Shown here piece by piece: positions 1 through 8,658 of a stretch of 64,000 nucleotides of DNA (the first letter of the stretch is position 1; every line of letters begins with the position of its first letter). Position numbers and translations under genes: made by a program. The stretch comes from Candidatus Poribacteria bacterium (GTDB lineage Bacteria > Poribacteria > WGA-4E > WGA-3G), in assembly GCA_958295945.1 (NCBI GenBank), contig OY282386.1, forward strand, positions 2,842,204-2,906,203. Reading direction: 5' to 3'. The notes under the pieces are model-generated. The model was given only the letters and a program-made list of their open reading frames with translations. It was not told the DNA's origin and searched no databases.

Positions 1-128
1 ATAAAATGCACAAACTTTACTCACTAAATTGACTCCTATGGTGCGGTTTCCGAACCAATTCAGAATACCACACGGGGAATGCCAAATGAAGATTAAATTA
101 TTAAACGGGTAATTCTCATTTTCTCAAA

Positions 129-160
129 CCCGGTAGGAGCGGTTTCCTAACCGCTCCGAA
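129..160. repeat. Palindromic repeat of the 'ggttaggaaacc' family
   Basis: The arms gagcggtt and aaccgctc flank a short tcct loop. Related inverted repeats with the same ttaggaaa/tttcctaa centre occur at 25805-25830, 28107-28137 and 59043-59068, and degenerate versions near 35-60 and 14018-14046. All lie between genes. This is an interspersed palindromic family of unknown function. Confidence 0.6.
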
Positions 161-287
161 CTTCTCAAGGAAATTACCTGATTTATTTCTTAATCCTCAT
201 ATGGCATTCATACCGTTGATTTGGCGTATTCTGATGGAATAAAAAATATTTGATTTATCAAACTCACGTTAGGTTAAGATATCCAAT

Positions 288-508
288 CTTCCGCTCCAGC
301 GGAGCGATATGTTTATAGCACGCACTTTATTTCATGCTTCCGCTCCAGCGGAGCGATATGTTTATAGCACGCACTTTGTTTCATGCTTCCGCTCCAGCGG
401 AGCGATATGTTTATAGCACGCACTTTATTTCATGCTTCCGCTCCAGCGGAGCGGTATGTTTATAGCACGCACTTTGTTTCATGCTTCCGCTCCAGCGGAG
501 CGGTATGA
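288..508. repeat. 49-bp tandem array with hairpin core
   Basis: Four full units start at 288, 337, 386 and 435, and a fifth partial unit starts at 484. The period is exactly 49 bp. Each unit contains the hairpin ccgctcc-agc-ggagcg followed by a shared linker (tatgtttatagcacgcactt). Units differ only at a few positions (gcgatatg or gcggtatg, ttattt or ttgttt). It is not a CRISPR because the linkers are conserved rather than unique. Confidence 0.9.
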
Positions 509-599
509 GAAAGAACCCTAAACAGGCTATACGAACCGTTATATTGTTTAGATCGCAACTTAGGTAATAAAAGAAATGTTAGAAATTGTAAACAAATAC

Positions 600-628
600 T
601 TGACTCTCGTTATTTATTAGGTTATAAT
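600..628 (+). promoter_or_regulatory. Consensus sigma70-type promoter of element copy A
   Basis: TTGACT at 600-605 and TATAAT at 623-628 are separated by exactly 17 bp. The same boxes and spacing are kept in copy B at 53707-53735, which supports function. The predicted transcript starts about 635, upstream of the ATG at 669. Confidence 0.8.
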
Positions 629-668
629 ACATGTCACATAAACTTTAATTTTTATAAAGAAGTAAATC

Positions 669-1094
669 ATGAAAGCAAAACATCAAAGGATAATGATTAT
701 CCTACAAGCAATCGTTTCATTACATAGAAGCACATTTCGCAAAAACGAGAATTCATATATGTTCAATATGAAAGTCATTCGCATAAACGTCAAACCCTTA
801 TGCATCGCACCACTTTTAACATTTAGAAACAATCTAATCTGTATTAGTAAAATAAGGGACAAGTGTCATTCTCAGTCAACAGATTCACACGACAAAAGAC
901 GAAAAGTGAAAATGTACAAAATAATTTTTTTTTATTTTTTTATCAATCCTATGCTAACCCTTATGGATACTGTTCTGAAAGCACTAAAAAAAACTGTACA
1001 GATGTACGAAATAATGTACAATTTCTGTACAGTTTTGATAAGCGCAAATTCTACAAAAATAGAAGGAAATCCTAGAGAATATATTGTCAAATGA
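669..1094 (+). CDS. Conserved hypothetical ORF of the duplicated element (copy A)
   Basis: This 141-residue ORF lies behind the consensus promoter. I do not recognise the family. It is paralogous to the ORF at 53238-53669 on the minus strand. The two proteins align without gaps except for one two-residue insertion in copy B, so the only indel between the copies is a multiple of three, which favours coding. Against coding, the best conserved block spans all codon positions around a hairpin, and the composition (many I, K, F, N) is AT-driven. The C-terminal third (FFINP, LKALKKTVQMYEIM, NFCTVLIS, REYIV) is best conserved. A structured RNA is the alternative. Confidence 0.4.
   Translation: MKAKHQRIMIILQAIVSLHRSTFRKNENSYMFNMKVIRINVKPLCIAPLLTFRNNLICISKIRDKCHSQSTDSHDKRRKVKMYKIIFFYFFINPMLTLMDTVLKALKKTVQMYEIMYNFCTVLISANSTKIEGNPREYIVK
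986..1036. repeat. TGTACAG inverted repeat / hairpin in copy A
   Basis: Perfect 12-bp arms at 990-1001 and 1025-1036 (aaaactgtacag / ctgtacagtttt) enclose a 23-nt loop with two more TGTAC motifs. On the minus strand the hairpin is followed by eight T residues, the layout of an intrinsic terminator for transcription running leftwards. Copy B has the same hairpin at 53296-53342. It could also be an operator with clustered TGTAC half-sites. Confidence 0.6.
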
Positions 1095-1457
1095 CACACA
1101 GAGTTCATGAACACTTCAACTACTGTCAATCAAATCGTGCAATGAACTCTTAACCATAACTTCTCACCAGGAATTGTAGGGGCGGGTCTCTGTGCCCGCC
1201 CGTTGCATTACAGGACAAGGAATGGCGGGGCACAGAGACCCGGGAATCATGGCGAATACCCCACGCGTATTCGTCCAAAGGCGTTCATACCGTTGATTAC
1301 TTGATTTGGCCCTACAAGAGATTACAGGTTTTGCCCTTGAATTGACGTCTACGGTGACAAAAACTTTACACACCCTCATCAACATCAATCTTGACATTAT
1401 CACCAGATTTTGGTATTATATCTATACACTTCTCAACACAATCAAGGTAAAGATACA
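1095..1457. other. Intergenic region with 'cgggtctctgtgcccgcc' repeats and a promoter
   Basis: No gene is supported. About 1173-1245 carries two facing copies of a ggcgggtctctgtgcccgcc-like palindrome, related to copies near 13932-13966, 16383-16410 and 53908-53985. The phrase tacggtgacaaaaactttacac (1348-1370) recurs near 53997-54015. The 3' end holds the promoter for the next gene. Confidence 0.55.
1391..1419 (+). promoter_or_regulatory. Sigma70-type promoter of the TPR/propeller gene
   Basis: TTGACA at 1391-1396, a 17-bp spacer and TATTAT at 1414-1419. A start near 1426 excludes the upstream in-frame TTG at 1410 as initiation codon and supports the ATG at 1458. Confidence 0.7.
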
Positions 1458-3389
1458 ATGCAGAACTCATATACAAGAATAGTTCTTGTACTTATCATAG
1501 GATTGTTTACATTCTGTACGAGTTATGTCCATAGTGAACAATTTGTTATCGTTGACAAGGCTAACGGTGATAGACTTACAGGTCGGATGATTAGTGCAAC
1601 AGATACACATATTGAGATTGAATATAACGATCAGATTTTAAAGTTTTCATTAGATGGTAATACACTAAGTTTTTATTCAAGTCTTGAAAATGTCCCTGAT
1701 AAACTGGCAATGAAGTATTACCGGAATGGTCTTGACCTGTTAGATATAGAACTCCCTGACGCAGCAAAGAATACATTTGAATTAGCAATACAAGAATCAC
1801 CAAAATTTGCTGATGCACATTACCAACTCGGATTATTAAATAAAAAAGATGGGAACATACAAAAAGCATTAATCCATTTTAAATCTGTCCTACTGATAGA
1901 TACTCAGAAATATGACCTAGTACCAGAACTTCGGGAAATTGCAGACAATGCAATTGTCGCAGAGGATTATAAGCAGGCAGTTAACGCATATCAACTCATC
2001 ATAACACACTATCCAGAACACAAATCAATAGCAAAGATTAGTTATCAGTCAGGATTCTTATTGATAGAAGAATTAGACGATCCTGATGCTGCACTTGACC
2101 TACTTATTGCTGCAACAACACATTATTCATTTTCAACAGACCATGAAAAAGCAGTTTACTTAATCGGTACAATACAAGCAAGATCTAGTGATTATGAAAT
2201 TGCACTCAATACCTTGAGGCAATTTGTACGGGTTTATCCAGATAGCGTTTATGTAAATGATGCCTTATTAAAACAAGCGACTATCTACCTTCAACAAGGC
2301 AATAGAAAGAACGCAGTTGATATTGCAAACTTACTCTTACGCCAGCACCCTGATGATTTATCAATGGTTGAACAAGCCAAAGAAATAATCAGAGCGAGTG
2401 TATGGAATATTTATACCAACTTTCTTCCTGATCCCAGTATACAAGCGATCTCCGTTGATGGTTCAACGCTCTGGATAGGCACTCCAAAAGGAATAGTACA
2501 AATTGAAACAGGAAGAAATGGTGGTTGGAATGTGGTTGAGGCTGATGCCTGGTTGATTAACACACACCTCCCTACAATACCCGATGTTAGATCAATCGCA
2601 GTAAATCAGTCTGGGGTATGGATAGGAACAAGGAACCAAGGTGTGATACACTATAACAAAATTACCAACAAAGTCAAGAAATATCCAATTGCCGATGGAC
2701 CTACGTGGATAAGAGATATAGAGTTGGATGCAGAGGAGATATGGTTCGCTACAGACAGAGGGGTCGTTAGGAAGATAATCGAAACTGCGGAACAGTTCCG
2801 TTACCATGGAAACGATCCGGTTCCCGATGATATTCATTCAATTGCACTTACACCTGATACAGTATGGGTTGGCACCTCTGGTGAAGACTTAACTGCATTC
2901 AATCGAGAAGAGGAAATTTGGAATCCAAGCCTATTTATTGACATCAAACAGGAAACTAAAATCGTACAGTTTGATGTTATTGAAGGAAAGATGTTGTTTA
3001 CTTGGTATAACGAAGAAGACATAAACAACGGTTTTTTCCACGTCAACTGGGATGGGACAAATGGACGATCCTCAACAATATTTGAGGGGACTGAACAAAA
3101 GGAAGAGTTAATCAATATCTTTGTTACTGGATATGTAGATAGAAGTCTCTTAGAGGTAGATGACATTGAAACACAAGACTATCAGGTCATTTGGATTGCT
3201 GACAATGAATTTGTGACAATATACTACCCAAGTAAAGATGAATATGCTGGAAGTATCGGATACCCAAATATAGTTCTTGAAGACCTATCGGTCCAATGCA
3301 TCACAGTCGACCGAAATCGAGTATGGATCGGTACATCAAAAGGCATGCTAACAATTGAAAAAGATAAGATCATACAACTCAGAGAATAA
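1458..3389 (+). CDS. Secreted TPR plus two-component-regulator-type propeller protein
   Basis: A protein of 643 residues. I chose ATG 1458 over the in-frame TTG at 1410 because of the promoter above and an AAGGTAAAG ribosome site about 6 nt upstream. Residues 1-26 form a signal peptide ending VHS. A small NGDRLTG segment follows (about 35-43), then TPR-type helices (about 75-320). The C-terminal half is a beta propeller with repeated WIGT blades (LWIGTPKG, VWIGTRNQG, IWFATDRG, VWVGTSGE, VWIGTSKG), the Reg_prop repeat of hybrid sensor ectodomains. No kinase domain is attached, so a periplasmic or outer-envelope scaffold or binding role is inferred. The fdhD gene follows 35 nt downstream. Confidence 0.8.
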   Translation: MQNSYTRIVLVLIIGLFTFCTSYVHSEQFVIVDKANGDRLTGRMISATDTHIEIEYNDQILKFSLDGNTLSFYSSLENVPDKLAMKYYRNGLDLLDIELPDAAKNTFELAIQESPKFADAHYQLGLLNKKDGNIQKALIHFKSVLLIDTQKYDLVPELREIADNAIVAEDYKQAVNAYQLIITHYPEHKSIAKISYQSGFLLIEELDDPDAALDLLIAATTHYSFSTDHEKAVYLIGTIQARSSDYEIALNTLRQFVRVYPDSVYVNDALLKQATIYLQQGNRKNAVDIANLLLRQHPDDLSMVEQAKEIIRASVWNIYTNFLPDPSIQAISVDGSTLWIGTPKGIVQIETGRNGGWNVVEADAWLINTHLPTIPDVRSIAVNQSGVWIGTRNQGVIHYNKITNKVKKYPIADGPTWIRDIELDAEEIWFATDRGVVRKIIETAEQFRYHGNDPVPDDIHSIALTPDTVWVGTSGEDLTAFNREEEIWNPSLFIDIKQETKIVQFDVIEGKMLFTWYNEEDINNGFFHVNWDGTNGRSSTIFEGTEQKEELINIFVTGYVDRSLLEVDDIETQDYQVIWIADNEFVTIYYPSKDEYAGSIGYPNIVLEDLSVQCITVDRNRVWIGTSKGMLTIEKDKIIQLRE

Positions 3390-3424
3390 CAAATCTGATC
3401 AATGTCCGTAAGTCCCACAAAATC

Positions 3425-4270
3425 ATGCAACAGACAAATACAAAACAGGTCGTCCGTTGGAATCAGTCAGAACCATCATATATTGAAGACGATTTAGTGG
3501 TTGAAGAACCCCTTGAAATTCGGGTCGGACAGCAAAGTCTAATCGTAGTCATGCGGACACCTGGACATGATTTTGAACTCGCTGCGGGATTCCTATTTAC
3601 AGAAAATCTTATCAAATCTGAAAATGATATTGAAATCATTGCATATTGTAAAGATGAGAACACACAAAACAAAGACAATAACCAATATGCTGAAATTGAT
3701 TCATTTCAAAACATCATCAATGTTCATTTAAAAGACAAGATTGTCCTTGAAGAAGCAGGATGGCAACGAAATTTCCACGCGAATGCAAGCTGCGGTCTCT
3801 GTGGAAAAATGACAATTGATTCGGTAAAACATCAGATAGAATCGTTGGATGTTGAATTCCGCTTGAATCATAAGGTGTGTTATCAACTCAATTCACAATT
3901 ACTTGCAGCACAATCTGTATTTGAGAAAACGGGTGGATTACACGCTGCAGGACTTTTCAATGCAAAGGGTGAACTCCTAATAGTCAGAGAGGATATCGGT
4001 AGACATAATGCTGTTGACAAAGTGATTGGACAAGCACTATTGTCAGAAATGATACCACTTGACAACCATATTTTGATGGTCAGCGGTCGCGCAAGTTTTG
4101 AAATAGTTCAGAAAGCACTTTTTGCCAGAATTCCAATCGTTGTTGCAGTCTCTGCTGCTTCAACACTTGCTGTTGAGTTAGCAATAGAAGGACATATAAC
4201 CTTAATTGGATTTATGCGGGAAAATCGAATGGTAGTGTATAGTCATCCTGAACGAATATGTTTCGAATAA
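3425..4270 (+). CDS. fdhD: Formate dehydrogenase accessory sulfurtransferase FdhD
   Basis: This 281-residue protein matches FdhD, which passes sulfur from the cysteine desulfurase IscS to the Mo-bis-MGD cofactor of formate dehydrogenases. Seen directly are the CGLCG loop (Cys123 and Cys126, the sulfur-carrying cysteines), GGLHAAGLF, and the diagnostic stretch EDIGRHNAVDKVIG. Length is typical of the family. It acts in the cytoplasm. No formate dehydrogenase gene is in the window; moaC at 31903 belongs to the same cofactor pathway. Formate dehydrogenases are often selenoproteins, which fits the UGA-containing genes at 12-13.8 kb, but that link is inference. Confidence 0.93.
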   Translation: MQQTNTKQVVRWNQSEPSYIEDDLVVEEPLEIRVGQQSLIVVMRTPGHDFELAAGFLFTENLIKSENDIEIIAYCKDENTQNKDNNQYAEIDSFQNIINVHLKDKIVLEEAGWQRNFHANASCGLCGKMTIDSVKHQIESLDVEFRLNHKVCYQLNSQLLAAQSVFEKTGGLHAAGLFNAKGELLIVREDIGRHNAVDKVIGQALLSEMIPLDNHILMVSGRASFEIVQKALFARIPIVVAVSAASTLAVELAIEGHITLIGFMRENRMVVYSHPERICFE

Positions 4271-4395
4271 TTACAGTACAATGGGTATCAATAAGAAATG
4301 CTATCGTTTTATGTAATAGTGTCTCTATATAAGCAAACACAATAGATAGAGTCTGCGTCAGTGTAAAAGTAGATTCTTGATAATAGGAGTAAAAA

Positions 4396-4683
4396 ATGTT
4401 AGATTTCATTTTTGAGAGCATTCAAGGAACAGTAAACTTACTCTTCTTTGTCGTTGTATTAGGTACTGTAGTTGTTTCATTTGTATTCGCAGATAGATTA
4501 CAAAAACAACATAATGCAGATTTTCCATGGCCTAAAGCATTGTCAATAATCGGCATTGAAGTGGGTCTCTGGATAGCATTTAATATCTTCTTTGAGATTT
4601 TCCAAGCAAATTGGTTGTGGATTTCAATAGGCACAATAATTGTAATCTATATAATTACGAGAAGAAAAAAACGTAGATACTGA
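4396..4683 (+). CDS. Small membrane protein, function unknown
   Basis: A 95-residue protein with three hydrophobic segments (about 10-32, 46-66 and 73-89) and a strongly basic tail (RRKKRR). A GGAG ribosome site lies about 8 nt before the ATG. I do not recognise the family. The basic C-terminus predicts a cytoplasmic tail by the positive-inside rule. It sits between fdhD and an alcohol dehydrogenase with 125-nt and 64-nt gaps, so operon membership is uncertain. Codon use and the clear ribosome site make it a likely real gene. Confidence 0.65.
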   Translation: MLDFIFESIQGTVNLLFFVVVLGTVVVSFVFADRLQKQHNADFPWPKALSIIGIEVGLWIAFNIFFEIFQANWLWISIGTIIVIYIITRRKKRRY

Positions 4684-4747
4684 TAAAGATTGGCGTGAAG
4701 TATCAGATTAGTTGATGACTGACCTAATAGTTTGATAGGAGAATACT

Positions 4748-5800
4748 ATGACCCGAACAGGTAGAGCAGTTGTTGCTTTAGGACAAGATTTTGAGATTCG
4801 AGAATACCCAGTTCCTGAACCTGAACCTGATACGATACTGCTACGTCAAGAATTGGCAGGGATTTGCGGAACTGACCTACATAATTGGCAAAACGGATTC
4901 CAAACAGAGATACTATTGGGACATGAGAATGTCGGAATCGTTGAAGCAATTGGAAAAGGTGTGAAAACTGATTATGTAGGTAAACCGATCAAAGAAGGTG
5001 ATAGACTTATCTTTGCACCAGGCACAAACTATGGTGGTTATGGATTTCAATGGAATCCTGATGAAGCTCCGCACTTTCGTGGTGGTTTTGCAGATTACAT
5101 GTATCTCACTTATCCCAATACCTGTTTTATGAAAACTGATACTTCACCAGAGATTGCTGTTCTGACTGAACCTTTCACTGTGGGTGTCCACGCTGTTATG
5201 CGAGGGGAAATAAAACTCGGTGATACAGTTGTCGTGCAAGGATCGGGTGCAATAGGTCTCGTAACACTTGCATGTGCAAAAATGAGTGGTGCAGGAAAGA
5301 TAATTATGGTTGGTGGTCCAGCGGGACGGTTGGAACTTGCAAAACGATTCGGGGCAGATGTTACGATTGACATTGAGGAAGTTACCACTGTAGAAGCACG
5401 AACTGAACTCGTAAAATCTGAAACACCACGAAATGAAGGGGCAGATGTAGTCTTTGAATGTGCAGGTTTTCTTCCCGCTACGCCAGAAGGGTTAGGCTAT
5501 ACAAGACGTAGTGGCACATTCGTGGAAGTTGGACACTTTGTTGATATGGGTTCAATTGACTTCAATATCAATCAGTTATTGATGCGTAAAAACCTACGAC
5601 TTGAAGCGATATGGGGTAGCCAATACGAACACTTTGTTCGAGGATTACCACTACTTGAGAAAAGCGATTTACCATTCGCTGATATGATCAGTCATCAACT
5701 ACCACTAACACAAGTAGAGGAAGGATTTAAGGCACTTGACAGTGGATACCGCATTAATGGTGAAACAGCAATAAAGATTGCAATTCGGGCACAAGAATAA
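4748..5800 (+). CDS. Zinc-type medium-chain alcohol/polyol dehydrogenase
   Basis: An MDR-superfamily oxidoreductase of 350 residues. The catalytic zinc motif is CGTDLH (Cys40) with GHE at 58-60. The Rossmann glycine motif GSGAIG lies about residue 174-179. The four-cysteine structural zinc lobe of classical alcohol dehydrogenases is replaced by a segment without cysteines. A GGAG ribosome site precedes the ATG. It is followed after 35 nt by a Gfo/Idh/MocA oxidoreductase and then a sugar-isomerase-like gene, so a sugar or cyclitol catabolic operon is inferred. The substrate cannot be read from the sequence. Confidence 0.85.
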   Translation: MTRTGRAVVALGQDFEIREYPVPEPEPDTILLRQELAGICGTDLHNWQNGFQTEILLGHENVGIVEAIGKGVKTDYVGKPIKEGDRLIFAPGTNYGGYGFQWNPDEAPHFRGGFADYMYLTYPNTCFMKTDTSPEIAVLTEPFTVGVHAVMRGEIKLGDTVVVQGSGAIGLVTLACAKMSGAGKIIMVGGPAGRLELAKRFGADVTIDIEEVTTVEARTELVKSETPRNEGADVVFECAGFLPATPEGLGYTRRSGTFVEVGHFVDMGSIDFNINQLLMRKNLRLEAIWGSQYEHFVRGLPLLEKSDLPFADMISHQLPLTQVEEGFKALDSGYRINGETAIKIAIRAQE

Positions 5801-5835
5801 TTCCACAATATTATACAAGACAGGAGAAATAACTT

Positions 5836-6855
5836 ATGTCAAAAACCTATCGCGTTGGTTTTGCTTCGTTAGTTCACGATCATGTTTGGGGTGAATTGAA
5901 TCGTTGGAAGGAACATCCCCAAGTTGAGATCGTCGCTGCAGGTGATGTCAACGCTGAATTACGCGACCAATTCAAATCAGAGACAGGTGTTGAGAACATA
6001 TATGATTCATGGCAGGAGATGATAGACAAGGAGGAATTAGATATCGTTCAAGCATCTGCTGAAAACAGTGCCGGTCCTGGAATCGTTGCTGCAGCTGCTG
6101 CAAAGGGAATTCACGTAGTATCAGAAAAACCTATGGCAGCACGATTATCACAAGCAGATCAGATGATAAAGTCAGCGGAAGCTGCAAAAACACTCTTGAT
6201 GATTAATTGGCCAACTGCGTGGAGTCCAGCGTTGAACAAAGCGATGCAACTCATCAAAGATGGGGCAATTGGTGAGGTATTCCATTTCAAATGGCGGTCA
6301 GCACACAATGGTCCCAAAGAAATCGGCTGTTCACGTTATTTCTACGAATGGTTATACGATGAGGAGAAAAACGGTGCTGGTGCATTGATGGACTACTGTT
6401 GCTACTGTGCAGATATGTGTGCATATCTGCTCGGACTACCCGAACAAGTTACAGCATTCCGCGGCACTTTTGTCAAAGACTATTCTGTTCCTGACGACAA
6501 CGCAATCATTCTGATGAAGTATGCTAACGCTTTCGGTATTACAGAAGCATCTTGGACTCAAAAGACGGGTTATATCACACCAAATCCTGTTGTTTATGGC
6601 ACTGAGGGTGCATTGTCAATATCGGGAAATCAAGTCAATCTTACACCCGCAGGCAGTGACGTTCAATCCATAGAACCTGATCCCATACCTGAAGGCAGAA
6701 GAAATGCCCCTGAATACTTAATTCACTGCTTGGAATCCGGTGAACCTATTGATGGTTTGTGCTGCCCGTATGTAAGCAGAGATGCTCAAGAAATCCTTGA
6801 GGCAGGACTTGTTTCTTCTGACAGTGGCAAAGCAGTCAACTTGCCAATGAAATAA
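5836..6855 (+). CDS. Gfo/Idh/MocA family NAD(P)-dependent oxidoreductase
   Basis: A 339-residue protein with an N-terminal Rossmann domain (VGFASLVHDH) and the family EKP motif at residues 97-99 (SEKPMAA), followed by the C-terminal alpha/beta substrate domain. The family oxidises or reduces sugars and inositols. An AGGAG ribosome site precedes the ATG. The last 21 nt of the gene belong to an 80-bp segment duplicated just downstream (6835-6914 and 6933-7012), so a non-functional copy of the gene end lies in the intergenic region. The substrate is unknown. Confidence 0.87.
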   Translation: MSKTYRVGFASLVHDHVWGELNRWKEHPQVEIVAAGDVNAELRDQFKSETGVENIYDSWQEMIDKEELDIVQASAENSAGPGIVAAAAAKGIHVVSEKPMAARLSQADQMIKSAEAAKTLLMINWPTAWSPALNKAMQLIKDGAIGEVFHFKWRSAHNGPKEIGCSRYFYEWLYDEEKNGAGALMDYCCYCADMCAYLLGLPEQVTAFRGTFVKDYSVPDDNAIILMKYANAFGITEASWTQKTGYITPNPVVYGTEGALSISGNQVNLTPAGSDVQSIEPDPIPEGRRNAPEYLIHCLESGEPIDGLCCPYVSRDAQEILEAGLVSSDSGKAVNLPMK

Positions 6856-7012
6856 TACCATTAAGGACATAGTAGGTTTGTAGTCGCGCAATTCATTGTG
6901 CCTCTTACATTTATCAACGACTTCGGTGTCAAGTCAACTTGCCAATGAAATAATACCATTAAGGACATAGTAGGTTTGTAGTCGCGCAATTCATTGTGCC
7001 GCTTACATTTAT
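6835..7012. repeat. 80-bp direct duplication spanning a gene end
   Basis: Bases 6835-6914 and 6933-7012 match at all but one position (gcctctt versus gccgctt), with 18 bp between them. The unit starts inside the oxidoreductase CDS and carries its stop codon plus one copy of the gcgcaattcattgtgcc interspersed repeat. It looks like a recent tandem duplication. Confidence 0.92.
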
Positions 7013-7090
7013 TCTATATCATATTTTCATTCATAGAATTGGTTTAAACTTGAGTTAAGAATAGCATTATTTAAAATAAGGAGAATCTAA

Positions 7091-7849
7091 TTGAGCGAAA
7101 GAATACCTATAGCATTGCAGTTATATTCTGTCAGAGACGATTGTGCGAAAGACCTATCCCTAACACTCCAAGCAGTCGCACAGATGGGGTATGAAGGGGT
7201 CGAATTTGCTGGATACTATGACCGATCTGCAGAAGAATTACGGGATATGTGTGATGACCTTGAACTTAAAATAGTTGGCACGCATACTGGATTGAACACA
7301 CTTCTTGGTGATGAACTTGATAAAACTGTGGAGTTCAATAAGACACTCGGTAATCCCTATCTGATAGTTCCAGGATTGGGTGGAGAATATACCAATTCAC
7401 AAGATGCTTGGAAAGAGACTGCTAAAATCTTCAACGATATTGCAGATAAAATCTCCGACCAAGGTCTGTCCACTGGATACCACAACCATGCAAGTGAATT
7501 CAAACCTTTGGAGGGAAAAATCCCCTGGGACACTTTTGCCAGCAACACCCGTGAAGAAGTCGTATTACAGATAGATACGGGGCATGTCCTACGCGCAGGT
7601 CAAGACAACGTCCCATTTATTGAACGTTACCCCGGCAGATACAAGATCGTGCATATTAAAGAGTTCTCCGCAACCAATGACAAAGCACTCATCGGAGAAG
7701 GTGACTTGGCATGGGAAGAAGTCTTCAATGCATTTGAAACTGTCGGCGGCACTGAATGGTACATCGTTGAGCAAGAAAGTTACCCCTATCCTCCGCTTGA
7801 ATGTGCTAAACGTTGTCTTGAAGCTCTAAGAAAAATGGGAAAAATATAG
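7091..7849 (+). CDS. Sugar phosphate isomerase/epimerase (xylose-isomerase-like TIM barrel)
   Basis: A 252-residue protein with the AP-endonuclease-2-type TIM barrel: start IALQLYSVRD, metal-site regions GYHNHASEF, QIDTGHVL and HIKEF, and a terminal VEQES. It starts at TTG 7091, preceded by AAGGAGAAT at 7079-7087. The family isomerises or epimerises sugars and keto-inositols, which fits the dehydrogenase and Gfo/Idh genes upstream, although the duplication lies between. The methyltransferase gene follows 2 nt later. Confidence 0.86.
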   Translation: MSERIPIALQLYSVRDDCAKDLSLTLQAVAQMGYEGVEFAGYYDRSAEELRDMCDDLELKIVGTHTGLNTLLGDELDKTVEFNKTLGNPYLIVPGLGGEYTNSQDAWKETAKIFNDIADKISDQGLSTGYHNHASEFKPLEGKIPWDTFASNTREEVVLQIDTGHVLRAGQDNVPFIERYPGRYKIVHIKEFSATNDKALIGEGDLAWEEVFNAFETVGGTEWYIVEQESYPYPPLECAKRCLEALRKMGKI

Positions 7850-7851
7850 GT

Positions 7852-8595
7852 TTGAGTGAACCAGATGCATCGCGACCGAACGGTCAATCAGTCACCGTTG
7901 AGACAGAACTCTTACTCTGGTGGGAGGATTATTATTTACCAGTATTTGAATATGTCCTCCCAAAAATGGGGGACCTACAAGATAAAAAGGTGCTTGAGTT
8001 AGGCACTGGCACAGGTGGCACTGCAACGCTTCTTGCCAAGAAAGGTGCATCTGTCGTTGGCATTGACCTTTTGCCCTTTCGTTTGGATGAAGCGAGGGAT
8101 AGGGTCAAACACCACGATGTCTCAGATGCGGTAGACTTTTCACTCATGGATGCAACACAACTCGCCTTTCCAGATAACACGTTTGATTTCGTTATCTCAA
8201 AATCCGTGTTAGTGTTCACTGAACACGCGCAAACAGCACAAGAGTGTTATCGTGTGTTAAAGCCAGGTGGAAAGGCGATTTTCATGGAGAATATGCGTCA
8301 TCATCCAGTAGTTTGGCTTTATCGCAAACTTTTCTTGAAATACTCACAAGAGTTGCATTATTTTTCTCTTACCGATATTGAAGCATTAGATGTAGCATTT
8401 GACAAGGTGAATCATAGAGAATTTCATTTCCTATCTATAGCTTCGCTTTTTTGGAAAAGAGTAATCCCAATCCGTTTCCTTTATAAATGGTCCTTGCAAT
8501 TTCTCAAAGTAATAGATAAAATGCTCTTACGACTTTTTCCTTTTCTAAAACGTTTCTGTTGGATTTCCGCAATCATCTGTCATAAAAAGGTGTGA
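7852..8595 (+). CDS. Class I SAM-dependent methyltransferase
   Basis: A 247-residue protein with motif I LELGTGTGGTATLL near residues 48-61, the acidic ribose-binding VVGIDLLPF, and DNTFDFVISKSVLVF as motif IV (Methyltransf_11 type). It starts at TTG 7852, two nucleotides after the isomerase stop, so translational coupling is likely. The C-terminal 60 residues are basic and aromatic (about 190-247) and might contact membrane or substrate. The substrate is unknown. Confidence 0.8.
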   Translation: MSEPDASRPNGQSVTVETELLLWWEDYYLPVFEYVLPKMGDLQDKKVLELGTGTGGTATLLAKKGASVVGIDLLPFRLDEARDRVKHHDVSDAVDFSLMDATQLAFPDNTFDFVISKSVLVFTEHAQTAQECYRVLKPGGKAIFMENMRHHPVVWLYRKLFLKYSQELHYFSLTDIEALDVAFDKVNHREFHFLSIASLFWKRVIPIRFLYKWSLQFLKVIDKMLLRLFPFLKRFCWISAIICHKKV

Positions 8596-8658
8596 ACGCC
8601 TGCACTATTTCTACCCGATTTTAGTGTGAAAGATTACTTTCATTACTTAGGAGCAACC

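Larger units (their letters stand above)
1..574. other. Repeat-rich intergenic region without a convincing gene
   Basis: No ORF with family features is seen. The stretch holds palindromic 'ggttt-cctaacc' type repeats (about 35-60 and 129-160), a phrase around 203-225 (cattcataccgttgattt) that recurs near 1282-1300, and the 49-bp tandem array listed separately. Its role is unknown; it resembles the other intergenic repeat islands of this window. Confidence 0.6.
575..1150 (+). repeat. Promoter-bearing element, copy A (inverted partner at 53190-53756)
   Basis: By eye this stretch aligns along its whole length, at clearly more than 70% identity, with the reverse complement of 53190-53756. Conserved parts are the promoter, an ORF, a TGTACAG hairpin and the downstream phrase ttcatgaacacttcaact. 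The two copies point towards each other from about 53 kb apart. No transposase is attached, so it may be a non-autonomous element or a small gene family. Confidence 0.75.

Noticed and set aside
288..508. Possible CRISPR array
   Set aside because: The whole 49-bp unit, including the linker, is conserved; there are no unique spacers and no cas genes.
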